A DNA stretch of 64,000 nt from Rhynchospora pubera (GCA_028095005.1 CM051459.1:275547229-275611228); one strand, 5' to 3'. Shown: positions 10,158 through 22,242, numbered from the stretch's first letter. The notes: generated by a model from the letters alone, not told the origin. Numbers and translations: made by a program.

Positions 10158-13112
10158 TGTGAGTTGCGGCACCATTGGCCACAAAGTCTCTGCCACAAAG
10201 GATCAAATGGGTAAATTTTTAATAAAAATCGGATTTCCCGTGGCACCATCTCCTTTCTCTTTCCTTTTCCCTTCTCTTTGTTCGCTCCGTCCGATTCTTT
10301 CTCTTCTCTCGTCTTCTCTGACGAGAAATTCCTCTCGAGAAATTGGGACGGATGGACTGTGGCTAACCAATCCCACCATGCCACAGCCTAGCACCTCCGA
10401 TTGGCTGCCCCTCTTGCTCTTATCCGCGAGAGAGATGGATAAGTATCGAAGTATTGACTCAAACTGTAGGATTCGAGCTTGAGATCCTCACCGTTGGCCC
10501 CTCTCTTCTCTTCTCCTTACCATGGCTGCCTATAAATACCTCGAGGTTGGTCTAATTTCTGTTTCTCTATCGGCTAAGAAAAATTCCAGAAAAATAAATA
10601 AATAAGGAGGAAAATAAAAGAGGAGAGGGAGCTAATCGTTGAAGATCCAAGGTATATTTGAACCCTTCTGTGCTATAAATAAGTTGGAATAGTGGGTTGA
10701 TAACTTGCTTGATTGATTTCTCGATTAGGGTTTGAGCCTAAAATTGAGTTGGTACTGTGTGTTAATTTGATGATACTGTCTTGACCATGACTAGTGAAAT
10801 TGATAGTATGATAACCCTAATTTGTGGACTTTGAATGCTTGAAACCCCATCTGTTACGGTTTATAGATTTGTTAATGTTCTTTAAGCCAAACTGTTTGAG
10901 TTTGATGTTGTTCTCGTGGTTGGGCACTGATGGAGACCTTTGTAAGGCTTTGCGATGGGATTTTAGGCTGGGTATCAGTCTCTGGTACACCCCCTGTACC
11001 ACTGGTACCATACTGGTACGCTGTGACGAGATTCATGGACTAAGTTGTGAGGAAAAAGGATCTAAATGTAAAATAAATGGATTCGGGGTCCTTTTGGAGA
11101 AAAGTACATAGGATTGTGGGTCGGATCCATTTATTGGTTAGCGGATCCTGTCGGTTATGTTGCGGACCCGTTAAGTCTGGCTCAGGTCAACTGGGTCAGG
11201 TTGACCTGACTTAGCCATATATGATTATGGGCCTTGAGTGGGCTGACTTTTTGGGCTTTGGCTGAAATAAAAGAAAATTTGTTTGGCCCAATACAGAAAT
11301 TGATTTTTGGGCTATTAATCTCGGCCCAGTGCTGAAATTGGACTTAAATTTAATCTTAAACTTAATCCAAGATTAAGTTAATTAACTAGTATGCTTAGTA
11401 ATTAATTATAGGAAAGGTCGTTAGCAATAACTGGGTATTCCCTTAATTAAGTGGGATTCGATTTTATTTTTCGGGAGATGATGAGAATAGTTCGAGTGAG
11501 TCAAGAACATATACAATGACAATCAAATCATTGACTTTCTGATCCTAAACAAACCAATCAAATAATTTAGATTTTAATTTTCTATTTCCAATTGTTTTCT
11601 TGATCTAACATTATAATTTTCTGATTTAAATTTTCGATATAACAAATAGTTAAATAATTTAATAAATATTAAGCAATGCAAACTAATTAAGTATTAATGA
11701 AATAAATCAAATATAGCACAACTAAATGAATATTGGGAAAAACACTATATAATAAAAATAAATATAAACTCTTAATGACTGGAAAGTCAAAACCAATTAT
11801 TAATAATAAGATAAAATACTTAATAATATATTTTAAAACAGAATCCTCTAAATAAATAATCTGAACTTAACTATCCAAATCTCAACCAGTGTGGTTAACT
11901 TAGGCCGTCAGTATGGTAACCCAAGAACCGCCAATAATTAGGTTATTTAGGTTACTTTAAGTATGTAACGGTTAGTAAGAAAGTCACTTGTTTTATTAGG
12001 GAACCGAACTAGAATCACTTGACACGTGACTATCAAGCCTAGCAAACCGTTAAGGGAAAGAACCCAAGTATAATGGTCGTCAAGCATCCGAATCATCACG
12101 AGATATCGAGAAACTACGTTTATGCTTTCTACTATCCAGGTGCGGAATTACATTGGATTTTTGTTAAAGTTTAAGTAATTAATAAAATATGTTTTATTCA
12201 TATGCATATTGGAAATTCCTTTGCCTGCATGACCGTATTCAAGCATTTTTAAATGATAGTGCCCAATTATTGATAAAACTACATTTTGAAAGGCATGTTC
12301 TCAGTTTTGAGAAATTTGATAAGTAACAGTCAGATATTTGGAAATGCCGTTGCTATTGATAAATCTGTCTTATGAATGATCTGACTGAAAGATATGAAAT
12401 GATGTGTGATTTGATATGTTTGCATCACTCTCCGGAGTCGGTTGGCCCCCGGCTTCGGCCAGTTCGGTAGCGCTATGCGGATTTGGATCTCCCTTTTGCC
12501 TGCCCAGGGGTTAGAGATGAGTCTCTTTTGCCTGCCCTCGGGTTAGGCAGAGGTTTCCTTTTGCCTGCCCAACCGGTTGGGTTAGGAGGCCTGAGTGATT
12601 ATGATTATGGAATGAAAGAAAAGATTTGTGATTTCGTCCGATTTCAATTACGGTTATATGTTGGATATCATGATTTAAACGAAGAATTGCAATTGATATT
12701 ATTTAAATTAACACATGCATGCCTAGTTTTATATTAAATGCAGAAAATGTTTTGTCTTGTTCAATAAATAAATTATTTATTTATGGGTATTTCTTCTAGA
12801 ACTTGGATTTTAGCTTAAATCCACGTACTGGAACTAAAACCCGCACTGAGAATTTATTTCTCATTCCGTGCATTTGCATGTTTTCCACAATGGATGTGGG
12901 TTCCAGGTTGCAGAGACGGCTCGATCAAGTCAAGCGAAGTTAAGCCAAAATTTGTCTTGCCATGATGACTCAATGAGTCATAGGAGACAACGTGGTAGAT
13001 CATGGTAAGCTAGAACTTAACCCTCGTAATTAGTAAAGAAATGCCTTGCGGGTGCACAGAGATTGTGTATTCGCGGCGGGGATTGTCAAGCCCTATGTGT
13101 CGGGGTGTGACA
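10158..13112 (+). repeat. Probable solo or truncated gypsy-type LTR
   Basis: The stretch ends in GTCGGGGTGTGACA, a typical end for plant Ty3/gypsy LTRs, and carries a TATA box at about 10530 (CTATAAATAC) followed by a purine-rich leader. It also contains a three-fold GC-rich repeat at 12490-12600 like those in long gypsy LTRs. The start is placed at TGTGAG near 10158, but the flanks (CTTTA, CATAA) do not form a matching target duplication, so one end may be wrong or truncated. No coding sequence is credible in it. Confidence 0.45.
12490..12600 (+). repeat. Three-fold CTTTTGCCTGCCC repeat
   Basis: CTTTTGCCTGCCC followed by a variable GGGTTAG segment appears three times at spacings of about 40 bases. 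It is GC-rich against AT-rich surroundings and lies inside the probable gypsy LTR. Confidence 0.75.
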
Positions 13113-13119
13113 CATAATT

Positions 13120-14295
13120 TTTACATATATATATAAAATTAATATTTTTAAAATGGTTCAATTTTACTTGTATGTAGGAATTTTTAAAATGACACGACAT
13201 GACACGAGTACGGAATTGGCACGACACGATCGTGTTATCGTGTCGTGTTGGTAATCTTGAAAAATTAACACAATTTAACACGGCATGACTAACACACAAC
13301 ACGAACACGAACCAACATGACACTAACACACAACACGATTTGTCAGTACTGTCATGTCATGTTGACACGTTGTGTTAGAAACTTTTATTTATATTTTTGT
13401 GTTAAAAGATTAATTGATGATTATTTATATTCATGTTGACGGAGTATATGGGGTGTGAGTTTAGTACAGTTATAATTTGAATTTTAATATAAAATCAATT
13501 TAAATAATTTTAAATAGAAAAACAATTTAAAAAAACAGTATGTTTATGATGTTATTTATGATAATGTTAAAAATTAAATACGTGTTGTCGCATCGTGTTA
13601 GTTCGTGTTCGTGTCGTGTTGCATGTTAGTCGTGTCGTGTCAAATCTTGTTATTTTTTTCAAGATTGACAACACGACACGATTATGACACGACACGATTA
13701 TGACACGACACGTAATACGATCGTGTCGTGCTAATTCTGTACTCGTGTTGTGTCGCGTCGTGCCAACACGTATATCGTATCGTGCCAACACACATGTCAT
13801 GTCGTGCTAACACGCAAAACGACACGTAAAAATTCTGAGCGGTGAAAAGAGGCAACACGACACGTATTCTGATACGACACGACTAGCATGATCGTATCGT
13901 GTTACGTTGACACGTCGTGTCAGAAAGACTATTCTACAAATTCTGTATATATATCAGTATAATTAAAATTTTCATAATATTTTTTGAAAAGATTAATTAA
14001 TGATTTTATTTTTTTAGCTCATTTCTTTATTGTTTGAACATATTAAAAAATAAAATATTTTTAAAAAATAAATATAAATTCGTGTTGTGTTGTGTTGCAT
14101 GTTAGTCGTGTCGTGTCAAAATCGTGTTAATTTTTTAAGATTACCAACACGACACGATAACACGATCGTGTCGTGCCAGTTTCGTACTCGTGTCGTGTTG
14201 TGCCAACACGTATGTCGTGTTGTGTCATTTTGAAGACAACTACATACAAATAAAATTGAACAATTTTAAAAATATTAATTATATATATATATATA
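13120..14295. mobile_element. Foldback element built from GTGTCGTGT / ACACGACAC words
   Basis: The outer arms (about 13120-13190 and 14225-14295) are inverted copies containing AATATTTTTAAAATGGTTCAA and its complement. Inside them, 13186-13385 and 14070-14230 are inverted copies of each other, and 13575-13930 is a third, rearranged copy. All are packed with the 9-mer GTGTCGTGT on both strands. No ORF is credible. It looks like a non-autonomous foldback or TIR element, with nested copies, sitting next to the outer right repeat. Confidence 0.6.
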
Positions 14296-14650
14296 ATAAA
14301 CAAAAGTAAAATAAAAAATAAAAGAAAAATGAAAAGACATTAAAGTAAAATAAAAAAACAAAATAAAACATTAAAACGAAAAAGCTGCATTAAAATGCAA
14401 AGTAAAACAAAATAAACAAAAGTAAAATAAAAAACAAAATAAAACGAAAAAAAAAGAAAAGACATTAAAGCGCAAAGTAAAACGGCAAAAAAAAGGGAAA
14501 GTCCTATAGCGGCATGAGTATTGCCGCTATAGGCAAAGTAAAATGAAAAAAATAAATAAAATACTGTTGCGCTATAGCGGCAATACTAGTACCGCTATAG
14601 CTGTGCTATTATTAAAAAAAATAATACTCCTATGTTCTTTTTAAAATTAT
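14290..14650 (-). repeat. Right inverted repeat with two palindromic modules
   Basis: Inverted copy of 1-340. Palindromes at about 14504-14533 and 14572-14601 again use the CTATAGCGGC half-site. An extra ~30 bases relative to the left copy follow CTGTGCT at about 14608. Confidence 0.72.
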
Positions 14651-15670
14651 TCGAGGTATTCTTATCTTTGATAAAAATTTTCCCCTATGAGAACGCTATG
14701 TCATTGCAATATTTTTCACCTACAACTGTGTTTGGTTCTGCACGCGAACAAGGACTAACAAGTTGCTCGAATAAGAGCTTGTTCGTTCTCTAGTTCGGTG
14801 ACCCTTCCAAACACACATATTCTATCACATATTAGGCTATTGCTATTATTGTATTGATCCATTTCTCCCTTTGCCATATCCATCAAAAAGAAATTAATAT
14901 TTTCTTGGCATAATGTATTGGTCTCTATTGGAGCTCCGGTTGTACTAATTCAAGTTTTTTTGGATCTATTTCAAAATAATTAATTCAAACCGTCTAATAT
15001 AATCTCTCTATTGAAATTTTCTTGCCTACAAAATTTTATATATTTTTTAATTATTTTCTATTTCTTTAAAAAAAAATCTTTACTGTAATTTATTACGAAC
15101 CTTTCAAATGAAAACAATAATTAAAAAAAATTGAAAAAATACTTAAAAATTTTGAAAAAAATTAAAATTTGATCTGTTAGAATATTTCGATTTGGACTAT
15201 TTGGGTTGGTTATCTTGAAATAAATGCAAGAAATTAGATTAGTTTGCATCAGAACTATGATGATGAATTAGAATGCACCTTATATTTTCTTTAAAAATTT
15301 ATAGGAGAAAGTAATTGATCCTCAGTAGTCCATACCTCTCCTCTGCTAGTCTGCTACACATCATACATTCAGCGATTTGGTTTTACTCCTTGTTTCAGAA
15401 ATTGATTTTACTGGCTCCGTGTATTTAGGGATCTACCATGCTATGAACCCATTACTGAAGCAGATAAACATTTATTGGCCGATGGGGACATGCGTTAAAA
15501 GCTTCCCGTATAACTCTCGTGCTCATTAAGAATAGAATAACAATAATAAAGGAATGTTCACATTACATGTCTCGATATTCGTGCTAACACCTTTCATTTT
15601 TTTAATCGTTTCGATCTCCTCATGTTGTCCCTGTCGGAAAAGGGACAAGAAAAGCCGGTTTTGTTTATCC
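14651..15670. other. Intergenic spacer
   Basis: Separates the two inverted-repeat elements. It holds a small miniature element (14728-14817) and an AT-rich stretch near 14930-15180 similar in composition to the interior of the MULE-type element at 29090. No gene is seen. Confidence 0.5.
14728..14817. mobile_element. 90-bp miniature inverted-repeat element
   Basis: Ends TGTGTTTGG and CCAAACACA are inverted, with GAACAAG/CTTGTTC words inside on both strands. It shares the ends and internal words with the larger element at 22849. Confidence 0.5.
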
Positions 15671-16005
15671 TATAAGTAAAAAAAAAAAACTGAAATTAAA
15701 TGTACGTAAAACTGGAATACCCGAAATTAATTAATATAAAAATTTGGACAAAAAAAATTTTAATATACAGAATTATTTTATTTTTTTTTAATAAGAAGAA
15801 AGTTCGAACGCGTTTCAGAAGCGATTATTCGAATTCCCCTCCGTACGCGTTTATAAAACGCGCTCGAACCCTCCGAACGCGTTTTATAAACGCGTACGAA
15901 GGAGAGATGCTGTCCACTTTCCTCTCGTTTGTCAGAGCTTCGTACGCGTTTATAAAACGCGTTCGGAGGGTTGAGCGCACTTTATAAACGCGTTCGAAGG
16001 TGTAT
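15671..16005 (+). repeat. Left inverted repeat with two palindromic modules
   Basis: Matches 22243-22580 in inverted orientation. The two modules are separated by ~35 bases. Each module contains TTTATAAA, so a TATA-like core is presented on both strands about 180-300 bases upstream of the zinc-finger gene. Confidence 0.82.
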
Positions 16006-16182
16006 TATTTAATTTTTTAAGAAAAAGTACAAGCATGCTCTGATAAAGACTGCAAAAGACATGACAAGATTTGATTTTACAATGTCATCTTTGAACTACT
16101 GAAATTATTTATAAAAGCAACCATTGTTGAATTAGAATGCACAAACACCTACTACCTCCTTCTTGTTAAAACCTTCAGTACA

Positions 16183-17133
16183 ATGGACAAAGGAAATAGC
16201 TCTAACTCAAATAATGATGTTCCAAACTATCGAAGAGCAACCCGCATTGAGTATTGGCCAACTTTCTACCATTACCCTGCCAATAGAAATCAACCAGAAA
16301 ACGGAGAATACGAGGCAATTTGCCGCTCTTGTTATCGCACTTTGAAATACAACATTCATGAAGACACGACTGAAGAGGGAGACGTGCTCGAGTTAAAAAT
16401 ACACTACCAATGGCACATTAATGGTGGGCCGGAAAGGGAACAGAAGGAGTACCAGGAGCGGCGATGGCGGGAACACGAAAAGAATCTGAACCGAGAAAGG
16501 CGATATGACTGGTACAAAAAATATTACACAGAACCTCAACCCATCCCCCAACAACAACCGAAACCCTACCTCTCGTGTGAACCAACTCACTGGACCGTTT
16601 ACGAGAAAATATACAACTTTAATGGAGACCACACAGTGACCTGTACAAGGTGCGCTCAAGTTTTCAATTACAAAGAAAACATATTGCGTGACCACTACCA
16701 TGAGCACAAACGTCACGACGAGAATGAACAAAGAGCTCGGGACATAGAGATGCAGAGGATTATTAAAGAAAGAAATGAAGAAATGGATCGTAAACAAAAA
16801 ATTAGGGAAGAAGAGGCAAGGAAAAAAAGGCTCAAGAAATCTGAGCAAAAATTGAGAGAAATGAATAAGAGGGATGAACTTCGACAAATTGCGGCAAGCC
16901 GAATGGCAGAGATAGAAAAAGAAGAAACCGAAGCGGCTTTTTGGAACGAAGCCGCTCAATTCGTTGACAACAGTGTTCCGAGTAATCAACAAGAAGATGA
17001 TGCTGCTTTTTGGAACGAAGTCGCTCAGTTCGCTGACAACACTGGTGCGAGTAATCAACAACAACCGAATGATGAAGATGAGCAACCATGGTGGGATGAA
17101 ATTCTACAACATGTAGATAGTCAAAATCTCTAA
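16183..17133 (+). CDS. Two-finger zinc-binding-like protein with coiled coil and acidic FWNE repeats
   Basis: Intronless, 316 residues, starting at the first ATG after the left inverted repeat. I do not recognise the family by name. Two similar modules are visible: C47-X2-C50 followed by H74-X3-H78, and C154-X2-C157 followed by H171, H173, H175 and H178. Each is preceded by an aromatic-rich stretch (YWPTFYHYP and HWTVYEKIYNF), an arrangement like BED-type fingers of transposases and their relatives. Residues 180-250 are a highly charged, probable coiled-coil helix. The C-terminus has three acidic-aromatic repeats: AAFWNEAAQFVDN (251-263), AAFWNEVAQFADN (274-286) and a PWWDEILQHVD variant at 302-312. 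A DNA-binding, self-associating protein with an activation-like tail is a reasonable inference. It has no catalytic DDE domain. Confidence 0.75.
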   Translation: MDKGNSSNSNNDVPNYRRATRIEYWPTFYHYPANRNQPENGEYEAICRSCYRTLKYNIHEDTTEEGDVLELKIHYQWHINGGPEREQKEYQERRWREHEKNLNRERRYDWYKKYYTEPQPIPQQQPKPYLSCEPTHWTVYEKIYNFNGDHTVTCTRCAQVFNYKENILRDHYHEHKRHDENEQRARDIEMQRIIKERNEEMDRKQKIREEEARKKRLKKSEQKLREMNKRDELRQIAASRMAEIEKEETEAAFWNEAAQFVDNSVPSNQQEDDAAFWNEVAQFADNTGASNQQQPNDEDEQPWWDEILQHVDSQNL

Positions 17134-17565
17134 ATATTTATATCATTGTAATATTTATGTGTTTTATTATTATGGTTGTTAATGTAATTTAGTTGGAATT
17201 GTTAATGCAATGTTTTATTTTTATGGTTGTTTTTTATTTTCCTTTATTTTTTGTAGTACTTTGCACTATAAGTTGTGGTTTGGAGTATTTCATTTATTGG
17301 CGTTTCAATACATAAACGTTTATGTTTCAAGTAGTGCTTTGCACTCCGAAATTCCAAGTCATAATAATACACAAGTCAATCATCACAAGTCATAATAAAC
17401 AATTCAATAAATACACAAGTCAATCATAAGTCATAAACGGAAAATAGTCAATCAACATCAGTAATACACAAGTCAATCACAAGTCCATAAACGAAAAATA
17501 AACGATCCGTCCATCATCAGTCCATAAACAAAAAAAGAACTGTCATCATCAGTCCATCATCATAA
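17134..17565. other. Shared 3' region of two convergent genes, with short direct repeats
   Basis: Lies between the stop of the zinc-finger gene and the stop of the PMD gene. It contains repeated ACACAAGTCAATCA, CAAGTC(C)ATAA and CATCATCAGTCCAT units at 17350-17565. Poly(A) sites for both transcripts are expected here. Confidence 0.6.
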
Positions 17566-20500
17566 CTAACGCCGCCGCCTCCTCCTAGGTCCTGAAGGTG
17601 AAAATCTGTCAACCACCCTCACCACACGCCTATCTCGCATGGCCGGTGCAGTAACATCTCCCGAGTCAGTGGAGTCCGACTCCCCATCGTCCTCCTCCTG
17701 GCGGTCCTCCTGCTGGTCCTGCTGAGCCTCCTGCTGTATGGGCCCAAACTCAACAGGCTGCCCAGCATCCTGAGGAGTCGCTATAGGGACATAATCACCC
17801 TCCTCATCTCCGACCGTCCGCAGTAAAGTGCTGAACGAGTCTGTACCTCCCATACTACCCAACGGAGTGCCAAATGATGGAATAGAAGAAGGCGTAGGCA
17901 CTGACGGAACAGTAAATGGAGGAACAGTAAATGCAGAAAAAGAGGAAGGCATACCAAATGGTGCAAAGGAGTACGGTGGAGGATCCTGAGGCTGGAAAAT
18001 GCCAGTGGGATCCTGAGAAATGCCAGCAAACTGCGAGGTCGATGCTGATGCACTATGCATGGATGGAGTAGGACCTGAGGCTGGAAACTGAGTAGGAAAG
18101 AACGTGCGTGGTCCTAAAATGTCATCTAATCGTCCGGTATTCAGTCGACCATCCTATAATATTAAAAAAAAACAATGTCAATATAAATAAATTAGTATCT
18201 AAAATTGAAACTTGCATATGAACGAATACTAACCGCATGCATCAGATCCTCCGCCTGAAGGTCTGTGGGTACAGTCGGACGTGCAGAAGAAGACTCGTCC
18301 CCAGAATCTGGTATGTCTTCAATATTTGTTGGAAGTCCTCGCTGCTCCAACAAATCCTCCAACCTGTAATTTTTAAATTATTGAATTTAAAATGCAAAAA
18401 ACGCAATCAAAAAATTAAATTATTTAAAATTACCTCAGAGGGATGGAAGCATCATGCAACTGCGAACGACAGTTGGCGAGAATTGCCTTTCCCACCTTTC
18501 TGCACCCCTTCTTCACAACCAGTCCCAATGCATGAAGTGCATTCTTCAGCGCAGAGTTGCCCTGCAATTTACGAGAATAATGACATATTGCACAATTCCA
18601 TTTACCAATCATACATTCCATATTTTAAAAATTAAAATGTACCGTATTGCGAAGTCTGGACCCCATGTTTGTGTACTGCCTCTGAGCAAGAGGCAGCTGC
18701 TGAGTGCGCTGGAGACGTGCCTCGGCATCCTCTCGTGGCGTGGGTCTCTCGGAGGCACCGTATCGCCAAAACCATCGGAAGTACCGCAGCGTATCAGTAG
18801 CACTCCAGGATCGAGTCTCCAGCTGGCGTGCCTGTAATGCCTCGTCAGTCCACTCAGCATGTGCACTCGCAAAAATGGTAGCAAAATCTGGACGATCTCG
18901 ATAGGTACCGTGCTGGAAGCCCAGCAGGTTCTGTGTCACGTCCCAACTCTGTTAAAATAAACACGTTAGTTCTTTACTCTAATTAAATTGAAGTTGATCG
19001 TATGATAAATCGGAAAAATATAGCAAACGTACCACAGGTAGTGGAGGAGGAGTAAACTGGTACAGTCCAAACTGATGCCTACAACGGTCGGGGTAGTAGT
19101 AGGCAACAATGTGGTAAAAAATCAGCGGCAACCGAACATGCTCCGCTATGGAACCCTCCTGTGCTACCCGTGGCATGACAGCCCTGTCGAGTACGTACGG
19201 AAACCAGTTGACGTCTTCAACGTTCAACACGGCTAGGTAGTCCCGTGCGTTCTCCACTGCCCCGCGGTGCTAGCTCCGTGAGAAAGACCGAGCTTCGCCC
19301 CATTTCCTGAAAATTTTGAAGGTTAGGATTGATGTGTTGTAATTTGCATAAAATTATTGGAAAATTATTATAAATTATTACCTGCCAAACGGCACACATG
19401 AATCTAGGTTAGGCTGTCCTAATCCACCGATAGGAGCAACCTCTGGGCGACAAACAGGGAGGTATGACCATGCCCAAAACAATAGTAGCATCCAAGGTCC
19501 CGTCACAACCTTGAAACGCATGGAGGCACGATCCAGAGCACGATATAGACAAGCAAGCGTGGCACCTCCCCAATTGAAGTCCGGAACTTCAGTCAAATTG
19601 CCCTGCATTTAAATTAAACAACGCATTGAAAAAAAATAATTTCAACATTGGAAATAACAAAATTAAATTGCAACATTGAATAATAATTTCAACATTTGAA
19701 CATTTTTTTTTCTTTTTTGTCATTGGTAATTTCTTTATCTTCGATACTAACTGATATATTAATATGTTTTAACGAAAGTATCTTTGCTTAAAAATTAGAC
19801 TGTTAACGAAATTATAAAAATAAAAATATTATTTAAGTTAAGAAAATTATACCGATACGAGCTCTAAAAAGTATGCTGGGACGGAATTCTGAGAAATATC
19901 GGGAAACATCAACGTCCCAAATAGCTCTAGGGCCACTGCACGCGTGTATCGGTCTAACTCCTCACCAGGAGCATCTGCCTGTGGCGCCATCCCGCAATTT
20001 TGCCGCAACCATTTCAACTTGATGTTGTTGCCCACAACAACATTGCCCCTGCATTGTACAAATTTAAAATAATCAATACAAGTAAGCAATGCATATATTG
20101 AATATGCAAAATCAATATTGCATTCTTATTTTTTTCACTTACTCCCTGGTACTCCTTTCTCGGTGCCACTCTCCCAAATCTTCATGAGGATAAAGATTTG
20201 CACGAATCTTTTCCTCCCAGGGCCCTCTCGTATTCGATCTAACTGGAATGCCCGTCGAGCGCAAACCATATAAGAAGGCAACATCCTGGTAACAATTACA
20301 AAATACGTTAAATTTATGTCATGTAAATATTGCAATTTGTGTCATGTTAATATTACGAAAATTAATTTTATAATTAATTGTGAAAATTAACACGAAAATT
20401 ATATGTTAGAATTAATTGTGAAAATGTTAATATTACGAAAATTATATGTTAGAATTAATTTTCATGTTAATATTACGAAAATTATAAAGTTTAAATTAAT

Positions 20501-21304
20501 GTTACAATTAATTGTGAAAATTAATACGAAAATTATATGTTAGAATTAATTGTGAAAATTAATACGAAAATTATATTAAAAAAAATTAATATCAAGTTTA
20601 AATAAATTACCTGTAGAGTAACGGTCATCTCTCCAACGGGAAAATGGAAAGTATGCGTCTCCGGACGACAAAACTCGACAATTGCCTTCAGTAATGGCAT
20701 GTCGATGTTGACATGCTTCACCTTCATAATGTGACTGAGCCCCAGTTTGATCAGCCTTCCCTCAATCCGTTCGTCCACCTTAATTGTTCGCTTGTGCGAT
20801 CTCAACTCCAAATATTTTTCACGCTGCAATTTTTAATACAATTTTTAAGCATTTACAAGCATTTCAAATAAATACAATTTATTACATTGAACATAAAAAT
20901 ATTATAAGCAAGCATTTACAATAAATACAATTTATAATACAATTTATAATAAGCATTTTCGATTATTTTTTTACTACAAATTATAATAAACATTTAATAC
21001 AATTTATAAGTCTATTAAGAAATCTAAATTATTAAATCAAAAAAATATAAATTAACATAAAACAATCTATTACCTCCTCAAAAGACAAACCAACGAGATG
21101 GTCGTTATCCGTAACAAACAAAACCTGTTGGTTTTCTGCGTTGGCCGGTTGCACAGGTGGAATCACATTTTGCGCGCTCGGACGGGCTGCGCGACGCCTA
21201 CGTCTTTTTGGCCGAGGCTGGGTGGAGGCTGCTTCGGTGGGGGGTGCTTCGGTGGGAGGTGGTGAAGCACCAGAAGGACCAGCCTCATCTTCTGCTGAAC
21301 TCAT
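17566..21304 (-). pseudogene. Plant mobile domain (PMD, MAIN-like) gene, ten exons, one in-frame stop
   Basis: Exons read on the minus strand: 21304-21074, 20823-20611, 20285-20143, 20048-19853, 19602-19382, 19306-19033, 18948-18643, 18561-18434, 18363-18234, 18153-17566. Every intron is GT..AG and all phases join, giving ~809 codons plus stop. Exons 2-7 match the PMD fold: the LGLSHI..H..ID segment, then PETHTFHFPVGEMTVTLQ, then DVAFLYGL, a RYTRAVALELFG-type helix, WG.A.LA.LYR.L, and RLPLIFYHIV. The N-terminus is Pro/Arg-rich (KRRRRR) and the C-terminus is Pro/Ser/Gln-rich, ending in six arginines. The only defect is TAG at 19272-19270 in exon 6, between AGC and CAC, after which the frame stays open. 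PMD proteins include host MAIN/MAIL1 and many transposon-borne copies. A mutated element gene is more likely than a host gene here. Confidence 0.82.
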
Positions 21305-22242
21305 CTGATTCAAATAATATAAGAACAACAATTTAAAACAACAATGAATTTAATATTTTTTCAATAATCAAAACGAACAAAAAAAATTATTTTTCTATGT
21401 AATTGACATTTTCACAATAATTACTGATCAATAATCAAATAATTTTATCATAATAAATTAAAATTTTTCATGCACCATAATTTACGCCAATAAATTTATA
21501 CATAATTTTGAATATACAATTCCAGTTATTTGAAATTATGTTAATTTGCACCATAATTTTTCTATATAAATTTCTTTTTATTTCAACAATTTACTAACTA
21601 ATTCCATTTCAACAATTTACTAACTAATTTCATTTATAACAATTCCATTTCAGCGAGGTATAACAATCATCATGCATCAATTAATAACAATTATCAACAA
21701 TTTCATCAATTATCATCATGCATCGATAATTCCACAATTTAATCAATTATCATCCATTATAAATAAATAATTGATCAATTAACTAATTCAATTATGAACA
21801 ATTCCACAATTTAATCAATTATCAACAATTCCATCACAATTTCATCAATTAACATCAATTATCAACAATTCCACAATTTCATCCAAAATACAATTATCAA
21901 CAATTATCACTATTTCACAATTATCTACAATTTCATCTAAACCCCTAATTATCCACAATTTCAAATACAAAATACAAAATGCAATACCTCGCTGTCGCAA
22001 GTTCGTCGCTGTCGCTGCCGCTGCCTTCTCCTCTTCTCTTTCTCTCGCGGCCGCTGCCTTCTCCTCTTCTTTTTCTCTCGCGGCTGCCGCTGCTTCCTCT
22101 TCTTCTCGCCCTGGCCTGGATTCCCTTCTCTCCTTCTCTCCTTCTCTCCTTCTCTCCTTCTCTCCTTCTCTCTTTCTCTGGCGACTCAAAAGATGGCGAA
22201 CAGAAAAAAAATGAAACGGCTAACTCGATTTTGAAAGAGACG
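21305..22242 (-). promoter_or_regulatory. 5' region of the PMD gene with a short-repeat tract
   Basis: Very AT-rich from 21305 to 21960, with many CAATT/AATTCCA words. It then holds a CT-rich (GA-rich on minus) tract at 22020-22190 including about six CCTTCTCT units. On the minus strand GCGACAGCGAG precedes GTATTG at about 21986, a possible splice donor of a 5'UTR exon. An Arg/Glu/Ala-rich open frame over the repeat has no ATG and is probably not coding. Confidence 0.45.

Larger units (their letters stand above)
1..14650. mobile_element. Large inverted-repeat DNA element, left end cut by the window, filled with nested insertions
   Basis: The first ~340 bases reappear in inverted orientation at about 14290-14650. 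Both copies share words such as GGCAATACT, CTTTGCACTTTAATG and TTTTACTTTTGTTTATT. Each end has two palindromic modules with half-site CTATAGCGGC. No transposase is visible. The space between holds a copia element, a probable gypsy LTR and a GTGTCGTGT foldback. The left end starts inside the repeat, so the true terminus and target duplication cannot be read. On the right, homology to bases 1-28 continues after an extra ~30 bases. It is best described as a non-autonomous TIR or foldback element that has served as an insertion site; the superfamily is not determined. Confidence 0.6.

Noticed and set aside
10145..10482. Overlapping 79- and 107-codon frames as small genes
   Set aside because: They lie in the presumed promoter part of an LTR, show no domain and overlap on opposite strands.
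16393..17085. 230-codon open frame on the minus strand
   Set aside because: It is the antisense of the zinc-finger ORF; its F/L-rich composition is what the complement of charged, Glu/Lys-rich codons gives.
21845..22189. Arg/Glu/Ala-rich open frame upstream of the PMD gene
   Set aside because: It lies on a CCTTCTCT-type repeat and has no ATG. It is more likely 5'UTR or spacer.
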